Source: Stramonita haemastoma | Lineage: Eukaryota > Mollusca > Gastropoda > Neogastropoda > Muricidae | DNA length: 12,500 nucleotides | Direction: 5' to 3' | Assembly (NCBI GenBank): GCA_030674155.1 | Contig: CM060325.1 | Coordinates: forward strand, 25,152,835 to 25,165,334 | Program-made: the position numbers and the translations under genes | Notes under the pieces: generated by a model | Database searches by the model: none | What the model was told of the DNA's origin: nothing | What the model saw: only the letters and a program-made list of their open reading frames with translations | In this document: positions 1-6,198 of the stretch, one piece after another | How the letters are laid out: each line of letters opens with the position of its first letter | How positions within the stretch are numbered: the stretch's first letter is position 1

Positions 1-108
1 CTCGGTTTAAAGTCTCATCCGAAGGACTTTTGGGGAGAATGGAGTCAGCACTGATGTTAACTCCAGGAGAAAAATCTCCTCGACCGGACTCGAACCTGGG
101 TCGTCAGG

Positions 109-109
<1 letters not shown>
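1..109 (-). mobile_element. tRNA-derived SINE family A, copy 1 (partial)
   Basis: Reads, on the minus strand, from the B-box region (rc of GACTCGAACCTGGGTCG) into the body (GAGTTAACATCAGTGCTGAC type). It matches the full copy at 7941-8300. The head is cut at about 109, where a (GT)n tract starts; the rest runs off the left edge. Confidence 0.8.
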
Positions 110-174
<65 letters not shown>

Positions 175-236
175 TGTGTGTGTGTGGTGTGCGCACGCGT
201 GCGCGCACATGCGTGTGTGCGTGTGTGCGTGTGTGC
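110..236. repeat. (GT)n microsatellite, interrupted
   Basis: Pure GT to about 167, then interrupted GT and GC/CA-type units to about 236. In the LPCAT2-like transcript it reads as (CA)n, starting about 50 nt after the donor at 288. It replaces the missing head of the adjoining SINE. Confidence 0.95.
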
Positions 237-288
237 ATGTTTCTCTACAGTAGAAGTGTGCTACAAAGAAAGGGGGGGGAAGCTTTAC

Positions 289-430
289 CATAGGTGATTT
301 TTCCGTCGTTGTTGGTGTCCGCCTGGTCAAACAGTTCTGCTGCCTCCTGTCTCTCCATGGTGAAGGCGCTGCACAGAATCATCTCCAGCTCTGCCTGGGT
401 GATGTAGCCCTTGCTCTCTTTGTCAAACAG
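289..430 (-). CDS. LPCAT2: LPCAT2-like exon: EF-hands 3 and 4 (last in window)
   Basis: A 142-nt exon of 47 codons plus one base, starting LFDKESKGYITQAELEMIL. The third EF-hand loop is D-K-E-S-K-G-Y-I-T-Q-A-E: glycine and the final glutamate are kept, but position 5 is lysine, so binding may be weak. The fourth loop begins D-T-N-N-D-G-K-I-T-Y, with good ligands at positions 1, 3, 5 and 9; the position-12 residue is in the next exon, off the left edge. The acceptor is GTGGCAG|CTG after a (GTT)n stretch. The donor is TATG|GTAAAG. A (CA)n tract lies about 50 nt into the following intron in gene orientation. Confidence 0.92.
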
Positions 431-437
431 CTGCCAC

Positions 438-459
438 AACCACAACAACAACAACAACA
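438..459. repeat. (CAA)n trinucleotide repeat
   Basis: Seven or so CAA units lie right before the acceptor of the exon ending at 430 (as (GTT)n in gene orientation). They serve as its pyrimidine/G tract. Confidence 0.9.
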
Positions 460-479
460 GTTACAGTGTCAAAACCCAA

Positions 480-879
480 TATTTTATTCATTTATTCTTT
501 TGTATATAATGGAATAAGTGTTCGTGTGCTTTTTTTTTTTTTTTTTTTTTTTTTTACATCCAGTTCCTACGTTGATGCAGTTTTGTCAATTTTGTCATCT
601 GTTCCCACCAGCACATGATGGCACATGATGGCAAACTCTTTCAAAAAGTGGAACAGGATTTAACATGTCCTCGCGCTGGGACTACACAGCAGTGTACGCT
701 AGATGTTCTTTGTGTTCGCACACAGGGCCTCAGTTTATAGTCTCATCCGAAGGACTTGTAGGGGGAGTGGAGTCTGCACTGTTGTTAACTCCAGTAGAAA
801 AATCCCCTCGGGACGGGAGTCGAACCCAGGTCGTCAGATTGCAAGCACAATGTTCTAACCACAACACTATCCCGTCCCC
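480..879 (-). mobile_element. tRNA-derived SINE family A, copy 2 (near full length)
   Basis: The minus-strand head starts at about 879 with GGGACGGGATAG, followed by an A-box-like GTTGTGGTTAGAAC and a B-box GGTTCGACTCC. The body matches the copy at 7941-8300. The 3' end is AT-rich with a long T run (530-555 on plus) and an ATAAA-type tail near 480. It contains a local duplication of GCACATGATG near 611-630. It is more diverged than copy 3. Confidence 0.85.
530..555. repeat. Poly(T) run
   Basis: 26 T on the plus strand, expanded from the short T/A run found at the same place in other family A copies (compare the short run near 1660). Confidence 0.95.
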
Positions 880-895
880 TGTAATTGATAACAAG

Positions 896-1013
896 TGATA
901 TTTATTGTTGCTGCTGTTGCCATGCGTACCACTATTGCTATTACTTTCACTACCACTACTATTACTGCTGCTGCTAATGGGACTAGTACTACAGCAGCTG
1001 TTGTAGTGGTAGT
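896..1013. repeat. Degenerate trinucleotide tract with internal inverted repeat
   Basis: Imperfect TTG/CTG then ACT/ATT/GCT triplets. ACTACCACTAC (949-959) is the exact complement of GTAGTGGTAGT (1003-1013), and GCTGCTG (967-973) pairs with CAGCAGC (992-998), so it can fold into a hairpin. Confidence 0.6.
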
Positions 1014-1609
1014 AGCTGAAACGACAGGTAGAGAAAAAAAGGAACATACCTGAAATGACAGGCAGACAGAAAAGGGACATACATGAAAAGACAGGAAGAC
1101 AGAAAAGGGACATACATACATGAAAAGACAGGCAGACAGAAAAGGGACATACATACCTGAAACGACAGGCAGACAGAAAAGGGACATACATGAAAAGACA
1201 GGCAGACAGAAAAGGGACATACATACCTGAAACGACAGGCAGACAGAAAAGGGACATACATGAAAAGACAGGTAGACAGAAAAGGGACATACATACATAC
1301 CTGAAACGACAGGCAGACAGAAAAGGGACATACCTGAAAAGACAGGCAGACAGAAAAGGGACATACCTGAAATGACAGGCAGACAGAAAAGGGACATACA
1401 TACCTGAAACGACAGGTAGACAGAAAAGGGACATACCTAAAACAACAGGTAGAGAGAAAAGGTACATCACACCTGAAAAAAAAGAAAGAAGAAAAGGAAC
1501 ATGCCTGAAATGACAGGTAAACAGAAAAGGAACATGCCTAAAACAACAGGTAGAGAGAAAAGGGACATAGCTGAAAAAAACCAGAAAGACAGAAAAGGGA
1601 CACGCCTGA
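1014..1609. repeat. 33-37 bp minisatellite (donor-derived array), distal block
   Basis: About 16 tandem units. Plus-strand unit: CTGAAACGACAGGCAGACAG followed by AAAAGGGACAT and one to three ACAT/ATAC repeats. Unit length alternates between about 33 and 37 bp through ACAT slippage. In gene orientation each unit is a pyrimidine stretch ending TTTCAG, and many continue GTATGT. It lies in the intron after the exon at 2086-2184 and is split from the proximal block by SINE copy 3. Confidence 0.95.
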
Positions 1610-1946
1610 TTTTATTTATTCTTTTATATCGAGGATAATGGAATAAGCACTCTTGTGCTTTTTTACATCCAGTCCCCGTGTGTATGTAGTTTTGTAAATG
1701 TCATCTGTTCCCACCGGCACATGATGGCCTACTCTTACGAAAAGCGGAACAGAATTTAACGTGTGCGCAAGATGTTCTGCGTGCGTTCGCACACGGGGCC
1801 TCGGTTTAAAGTCTCATCCGAAGGACTTTTGGGGAGAGTGGAGTCAGCACTAATGTTAACTCCAGGAGAAAAATCTCCTCGACCGGAATCGAACCTGGGT
1901 CGTCAAATTGCGAGTGCAATGTTCTGACCACTAGGCTATCCGTCCC
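1610..1946 (-). mobile_element. tRNA-derived SINE family A, copy 3, inserted in the minisatellite
   Basis: A full-length minus-strand copy. The head at about 1946 reads GGGGACGGATAGCCTAGTGG (A box), then B box GGTTCGATTCC, and ends in an AT-rich tail (plus TTTTATTTATTCTTTTATAT at about 1610). Array units continue on both sides. A 5-nt CCTGA is present at 1605-1609 and 1947-1951, but that word is also part of the array unit, so it is not a firm target duplication. Confidence 0.9.
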
Positions 1947-2085
1947 CCTGAAATGAGAGGTAGGCAGAAAAGGGACATTCCTGAAACAACAGGTAGAGAG
2001 AAAAGGTACAAACCTGAAAAAAAATAGAAAGAAAGAAAAGGGACATGCCTGAAACGACAGGTAGAGAGAAAAGAGACCTCCCTAC
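1947..2085. repeat. Minisatellite, proximal block, ending at the exon donor
   Basis: Four further units of the array at 1014-1609. The last joins the real donor of the exon at 2086: in gene orientation TTTTCAG|GTAGGG, then a pyrimidine tract, then TTTCAGGCATGTCCC, and so on. Units here use GTAGAGAG where the distal units use GCAGACAG. Confidence 0.92.
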
Positions 2086-2184
2086 CTGAAAAGCCCTCTG
2101 CAAGGTGTCCTCTGTGTTGGCGGGGTTGGCGATGAGGGACAAGCCGATGATGTACTCCCTGAAGTTGATGGTGCCAGACTGGTC
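2086..2184 (-). CDS. LPCAT2: LPCAT2-like exon: EF-hand 2 loop
   Basis: A 99-nt exon of exactly 33 codons, phase 0 on both sides. It reads DQSGTINFREYIIGLSLIAN then PANTEDTLQRAFQ. With YDR from the previous exon the loop is D-R-D-Q-S-G-T-I-N-F-R-E: acidic or polar groups at positions 1, 3, 5, 9 and 12 and G at 6, a canonical calcium-binding EF-hand. The rest enters the next EF-hand (AFQ|LFD). The acceptor is GTGTTACAG|GAC. The donor is TTTTCAG|GTAGGG, not a strong consensus, and the TTTCAG/GT sequence is repeated about 20 times in the downstream intron. Skipping this exon would keep the frame but remove the loop. Confidence 0.93.
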
Positions 2185-2224
2185 CTGTAACACAGACAGA
2201 CACCAAGTCCCTCAGTCCTTCCAC

Positions 2225-2428
2225 TTCTGGACATTTATTTTACGAGGACTGTCTGTCAGACATGATCAAATATGTGCACGATTCTTTTTCCAGAAGAGCA
2301 AGAACATAGATACATTACATATGTCTAAGAATCTACAGCTTTTAAGAATGTTACATACGTTTATGTTTGGTGTCAAATAAGTCTCGTTCTGACTTAAATG
2401 GCAATAAAGTTTTCTGATTCTGATTCCT
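2225..2428 (+). mobile_element. Possible non-LTR element 3' end with TTCTGA tail
   Basis: An AT-rich stretch ending GGCAATAAAGTTTTCTGATTC plus a second TTCTGATTC. An AATAAA signal followed by a short tandem tail is typical of LINE or SINE 3' ends. No coding trace is left and the 5' limit is a guess. Confidence 0.35.
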
Positions 2429-2454
2429 GCAGGGCTATAGTGCTACTTATGATC

Positions 2455-2571
2455 TTCTTCATCTTACTCTTTGTCGAACACTCACACAGCAACTATTGTT
2501 GTCTTTGTCATATGAGAGGAAATGGTGTTGTGCTGCCGTTAAGCGCCTGACAGGTCAGGCTCAGCGCATCC
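2455..2571 (-). mobile_element. LINE family B 3' terminal fragment, copy a
   Basis: The minus strand carries the segment GCTGAGCCTGACCTGTCAGG, then CGCTTAACGGCAGC, CATATGACA, GAGTGTTCGACAAAG and a GAAGAAGA-type tail. The same segment occurs at 2572-2700, 3322-3463 and, reversed, 9084-9220. Confidence 0.7.
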
Positions 2572-3100
2572 TTCTTCTTCTTCTTCGTACCCTCAGAGAG
2601 CATTTATTGTTGTGTTATATAAGCAAAAATATGTCATGCCGCCATTAAGTGCCTAACAAGTCAGGCCCAGCACGTCTGACTTTGGCATAAGAGAGAATTG
2701 TGGCTGGCCAGTTCGACACGAGAATGACAGTCTTATGGCAGAGGGCACAGATGAAGTCTGATGCTGGTCTGTCTGACTGGTCTGCAGCCTTTCTTCTCAT
2801 TCTCTTTGCCTCGTGCTGCCATATACAGGACTTACAGTCTTGGCTCTTAGTCTGGAGAGGTTGAAAAGCTTTCCATCTAACCTGGTTTAGAGTTAGATAC
2901 CTTCAGTTACAAGACCAAAAGCGTGTTTCAGCATCACAGCAAAGAAGATTCCAAGCAGGGTGGGAGCAATTATGTAACCCTGTTTCACTCTGCTCCATAT
3001 GTGAAAGCAGCTGATGTTGATCCGTCAGAGACGACAGTGCCTTTTATGTCTTCATGGAAGGATCTGATGATACTGAGAAGCAAATCTGATGAGAATTAGG
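2572..3100 (-). pseudogene. LINE family B 3' part with broken reverse transcriptase, copy b
   Basis: On the minus strand, about 3095-3003 reads LLSIIRSFHEDIKGTVVSDG. A change of frame near 3000 leads to SRVKQGYIIAPTLLGIFFAV and LKHAFGLVTEGI, then a stop. After another shift come DGKLFNLSRLRAKT (about 2865-2825). V-K-Q-G-x-x-L-A-P-T-L is the motif B region of non-LTR reverse transcriptases. Downstream a CxxC stretch (FICALCHKTV) and a GPDL peptide lead into the shared 3' segment and a (GAA)n tail near 2580. At least two frame changes and a stop make it non-functional. The clade is not resolved. Confidence 0.75.
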
Positions 3101-3321
3101 CCAGCAAAACACCAATAAAGTTCTTTAGTTTTTAAAAGTTTTGACTACCATGTTAATTTTTGTGTATATTGACAGTGGTCTTCCAACAAGGTTTTTGGCT
3201 GAAGGGATGGGATGTGGTGTAATAGTCAGCAACAACAGAACACTGACTTTTCTTTTGTCACTAAACCTTGCTGCCTGCTCATAAGAACTTCACCCACTTA
3301 TAACACTAGGTTTATCCCCTT

Positions 3322-3463
3322 GCTCTTCTTCTTTGTTGTCAAATGCTCAGACAGTAGCTATTGCTGTTTGTCACATGAGCGAAAATGCACTGCACTGCTG
3401 TTAAGCGTCTAACAAGTCAGGTCCATTGCATCCAACTTCAGCGTGACTGGGTAATCTGAACAC
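3322..3463 (-). mobile_element. LINE family B 3' terminal fragment, copy c
   Basis: A third minus-strand copy of the segment: TCACGCTGAAGTTGGATGCA, then CCTGACTTGTTAGACGCTTA, CTCATGTGACAAACAGCAAT and AGCATTTGACAACAAAGAAG. It is the most diverged of the copies. The sequence from 3464 to 3612 may belong to the same element but I could not match it. Confidence 0.65.
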
Positions 3464-3612
3464 TCTTCTTCATTCCTCTCCTGATCAAGTACAGGAAACT
3501 CCTGTCACAAGTGTGGCATGCCGTCAGCTTTTTCCCTCACAGGATATTTTGAAGTACTCAGGAGGATGGTGACAAAAGCCATCAGGGGGACAGTGGAGAG
3601 GTTCATTGTCAA

Positions 3613-3625
3613 TATGTTGACAGCA
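3613..3625 (+). repeat. Target site duplication, left copy, of the 5S-headed SINE
   Basis: TATGTTGACAGCA, identical to 3913-3925, exactly flanking the element between them. Confidence 0.8.
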
Positions 3626-3912
3626 CTCAACAATATGTTGAGAGCGCTCACTTCCCCCCAGTCAAGTTAAGCAGTGTCGAGCATGGTTACCAGTTGGATG
3701 GGTGACTGTTTGCGCGCCTTGGCTTCAGTACAGTCCCCCCAGTTCACCCAGCTGTAAATGGGTACCTGCCCTCTTTAGGGTCAGGCAAGGTAAAGGAACT
3801 AGGGAGAGGAGATGGGTGCAACCCTCAATATGCTGGCCCCTAGAGAAGCTGATGTCTCCAATGCCTTGCTCCCCTACGACCGCCTAGGTTGTGGGACACT
3901 TTTACCTTTACC
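3626..3912 (+). mobile_element. 5S-rRNA-derived SINE (SINE3-like), full length
   Basis: A 287-bp element between perfect 13-nt direct repeats. About 3640-3710 resembles the 5S rRNA internal promoter: AAGTTAAGCAGTGTCGAGC (3665-3683; A box region) and TTGGATGGGTGACTG (3694-3708; C box region), against the 5S words AAGCTAAGCAGGGTCGGGCC and TTGGATGGGAGACC. The body holds CCCAGCTGTAAATGGGTACC, a word I recall from invertebrate SINEs. It ends in a TTTACC-type tail (ACTTTTACCTTTACC). It is not a 5S gene: the first ~45 nt are poorly conserved and the 3' stem is missing. Confidence 0.82.
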
Positions 3913-3925
3913 TATGTTGACAGCA
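3913..3925 (+). repeat. Target site duplication, right copy, of the 5S-headed SINE
   Basis: TATGTTGACAGCA, immediately after the TTTACC tail. Confidence 0.8.
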
Positions 3926-4559
3926 GATCTTTTTCTCTTTGTTGTTGTTGTTGTGTCTATGTATCAGCAGAGACAAGAAGCTGTCTACTTTATGGTTTGG
4001 TATTTATCTTACATTCTGCAATATTCCCTCACTCTCCATGATTACGTACACGCATGGCTTTACCTCATGTTTCTTTTTCAGGGAAAAAGCCACTCAAAAT
4101 CAGGGACACCAACAATTTTCTGATATTTACTTACATTATATCATATACACAAAAACACCTCCCATCATCACACGCTTTCCTTCTCAACACCCATCTTTAC
4201 AGATCATGGAAAAATGCTCTGATGCCCATGGGCATTAACCCTATGACCGCAAAATTGAAGATCTTTGTTCGTTTCTGTCAGCTACTGTGTGTGCACATGT
4301 ACAGACAGACATGGGAGGCAGATAGATATAAAGCGTTTGCTACAATTTGGCTCCAGATGAAATTCAACACCAGGATTTTAACTTTTAAGTGGTGATGTAC
4401 ATTGAAAATTTGCTTTCCTGGGACACTGGCTTAAAAATGGCACTTTTGCAGAAGACACAGGGGCTTACAGTCCCTATGGAATGATCAGCATGCCTGTAAT
4501 CATTCAGAACAAAAAGGAAAGAAAATAAGTGGGGAGAAACATCCTAACTTGGTTCTGAC
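3926..4559. other. Intron sequence, nothing recognised
   Basis: AT-rich unique-looking DNA. Open frames here (for example about 4054-4395, plus) have no recognisable domain, no splice context and low-complexity composition. The only structure seen is a 14-bp perfect palindrome ATGCCCATGGGCAT at 4222-4235. Confidence 0.6.
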
Positions 4560-5728
4560 ATGCAACACACCACAATGCAGTGCAGCACAGCACAGTGCAG
4601 CACAAAACAATGCAGCGCAGCACAGCACAGAAAAGCGCAACACAACACAGCACAACACAGCGCAGCACAACACAGCCCAGCCCCACACAAACACAGTACA
4701 ACACAGCGCAGCGCAGCACAACACAGCGCAGCACAACACAGCCCAGCCCAGCCCAACACAGCACACCACAGCCCATCCCAACACAGCCCATCCCAACACA
4801 ACACAGCCCGTCCCAACACAACACAGCCCGTCCCAACACAACACAGCCCATCCCAACACAACACAGCCCATCCCAACACAACACAGCCCGTCCCAACACA
4901 ACACAGCCCATCCCAACACAACACAACACAGCCCATCCCAACACAACACAACACAGCCCATCCCAACACAGCCCATCCCAACACAACACAACACAGCCCA
5001 TCCCAACACAGCCCATCCCAACACAACACAGCCCGTCCCAACACAACACAGCCCGTCCCAACACAACACAGCCCATCCCAACACAACACAGCCCATCCCA
5101 ACACAACACAGCCCATCCCAACACAGCCCATCCCAACACAACACAGCCCGTCCCAACACAACACAGCCCATCCCAACACAACACAGCCCATCCCAACACA
5201 ACACAGCACAGCCCATCCCAACACAACACAGCCCATCCCAACACAACACAACCCATCCCAACACAACACAGCCCAGCCCATCCCAACACAACACAGCCCA
5301 TCCCAACACAGCCCATCCCAACACAACACAACCCATCCCAACACAGCCCATCCCAACACAACACAGCCCATCCCAACACAACACAGCCCATCCCAACACA
5401 ACACAGCCCATCCCAACACAACCCATCCCAACACAACCCATCCCAACACAACACAGCCCATCCCAACACAACACAGCCCATCCCAACACAACACAGCCCA
5501 TCCCAACACAACCCATCCCAACACAACACAACCCATCCCAACACAACACAGCCCATCCCAACACAACCCATCCCAACACAACACAACCCATCCCAACACA
5601 ACACAACCCATCCCAACACAACACAGCCCATCCCAACACAGCACAGCACAGCCCAACACAGCCCATCCCAACACAACCCATCCCAACACAACACAGCACA
5701 GCGCTGTACATCGCAGCACAGCACTCAC
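4560..5728. repeat. Pentamer-based 15/20-bp minisatellite anchored at an exon donor
   Basis: The plus strand consists almost wholly of 5-mers of the type CCCAA, CACAA, CACAG, CCCAT/CCCGT. Most are organised in 20-bp (CCCAACACAACACAGCCCAT) and 15-bp (CCCAACACAGCCCAT) higher units. The part at 4560-4760 is less regular (CAGCA/CAACA/GCGCA). In gene orientation the pentamer register starts at the first intron base: GTGAG TGCTG TGCTG CGATG TACAG CGCTG TGCTG TGTTG. The plus strand is C-rich with very few G, so the transcript is G-rich. No frame on either strand has stops over most of it, which is composition and not coding. Confidence 0.96.
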
Positions 5729-5879
5729 CCTGTCATAGAGGCGAAACACCTCCTTCAGGGCCGGGGAGACAGGCAGGTGTAGGTAGTCAGCAAACTGGGG
5801 CAGGGTCACGCTGCCCCTCCTGTTGCCAGCGATGGCGTGGAACTTCTTCATCAGCTCCTTGATCTGCTCATAGTCAAAC
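5729..5879 (-). CDS. LPCAT2: LPCAT2-like exon: EF-hand 1 region and start of EF-hand 2
   Basis: A 151-nt exon: one base plus 50 codons, starting FDYEQIKELMKKF and ending EVFRLYDR. The first EF-hand-like stretch (AIAGNRRGSVTLPQFADYL) has lost the acidic loop residues, so it is probably structural. The last residues (FRLYD) are the entering helix of the second EF-hand, whose loop starts with the D of YDR and continues in the exon at 2184. The acceptor is CTGTGTGCAG|G. The donor is GACAGG|GTGAGT. A truncated SINE begins about 35 nt upstream of the acceptor, and a 1.15-kb tandem array begins at the donor, so both splice sites touch repeats. Confidence 0.93.
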
Positions 5880-5913
5880 CTGCACACAGTCAGGGCAACA
5901 ACACCCTGTGTCA

Positions 5914-6117
5914 GAACATCTTGCGCACACGTTAAATCCTGTTCCGCTTTTCGTAAGAGTAGGCCATCGTGTACCGGTGGGAAACAGATGACAAGATTTA
6001 CACAACTGCATACACACGGGGACTGGATGGGGAAAAAAAAAAGCACACGAGTGCTTATCCCATTATCCTCGATATAAAAGAATAAAGTAAAAATAAAATA
6101 AAATAAATAATAAAACA
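5914..6117 (+). mobile_element. tRNA-derived SINE family A, copy 4 (5'-truncated)
   Basis: Contains only the 3' half: AGAACATCTTGCGCACACGT, GTAAGAGTAGGCCATCGTG, GGGACTGGATG, then an A-run, GCACACGAGTGCTTATCCCA and an (AAATA)n-like tail at 6078-6117. It lies antisense to the gene, with its broken 5' end about 35 nt from the acceptor at 5880. It therefore probably overlaps or adjoins the branch point. Confidence 0.88.
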
Positions 6118-6167
6118 CCCACAAGTCCAGTGCGCAGGAATGCAACACTTGTCAAGTTACACCTAGG

Positions 6168-6195
<28 letters not shown>
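6168..6195. repeat. (CA)n microsatellite at LINE 5' junction
   Basis: Fourteen or so CA units directly before the truncated LINE. Confidence 0.95.

Positions 6196-6198
<3 letters not shown>

Noticed and set aside
7..330. Cys/Val- or His/Thr-rich frames at 7-330, 10489-10804 and 11191-11518
   Set aside because: They are translations of CA/GT microsatellites, partly joined to real exon sequence at 289-430 or 10540-10622 in the wrong context.
730..1470. Minus-strand frames of about 100-246 codons with repeated FLSACRFRYV-type peptides
   Set aside because: They are translations of the 33-37 bp minisatellite and parts of a SINE, in an intron of the LPCAT2-like gene.
3640..3710. A functional 5S rRNA gene
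   Set aside because: Only the internal promoter part resembles 5S. The 5' third is degenerate, the closing 3' strand is absent, and the segment lies inside an element with target site duplications.
4222..4235. Perfect 14-bp palindrome ATGCCCATGGGCAT as a regulatory site
   Set aside because: A single palindrome of this length in an intron with no other signal is not enough evidence.
4560..5728. A CRISPR-like array
   Set aside because: There are no unique spacers between repeats, the unit length varies in steps of 5, and the context is a eukaryotic intron.
4500..5862. Very long open frames on both strands through 4500-5862 (up to about 530 codons, Gln/His/Pro-rich or Cys/Trp/Gly-rich)
   Set aside because: All six frames are open because the pentamers contain no stop words on either strand. 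No start context, domain or splice support. Only 5729-5879 inside it is a real exon.
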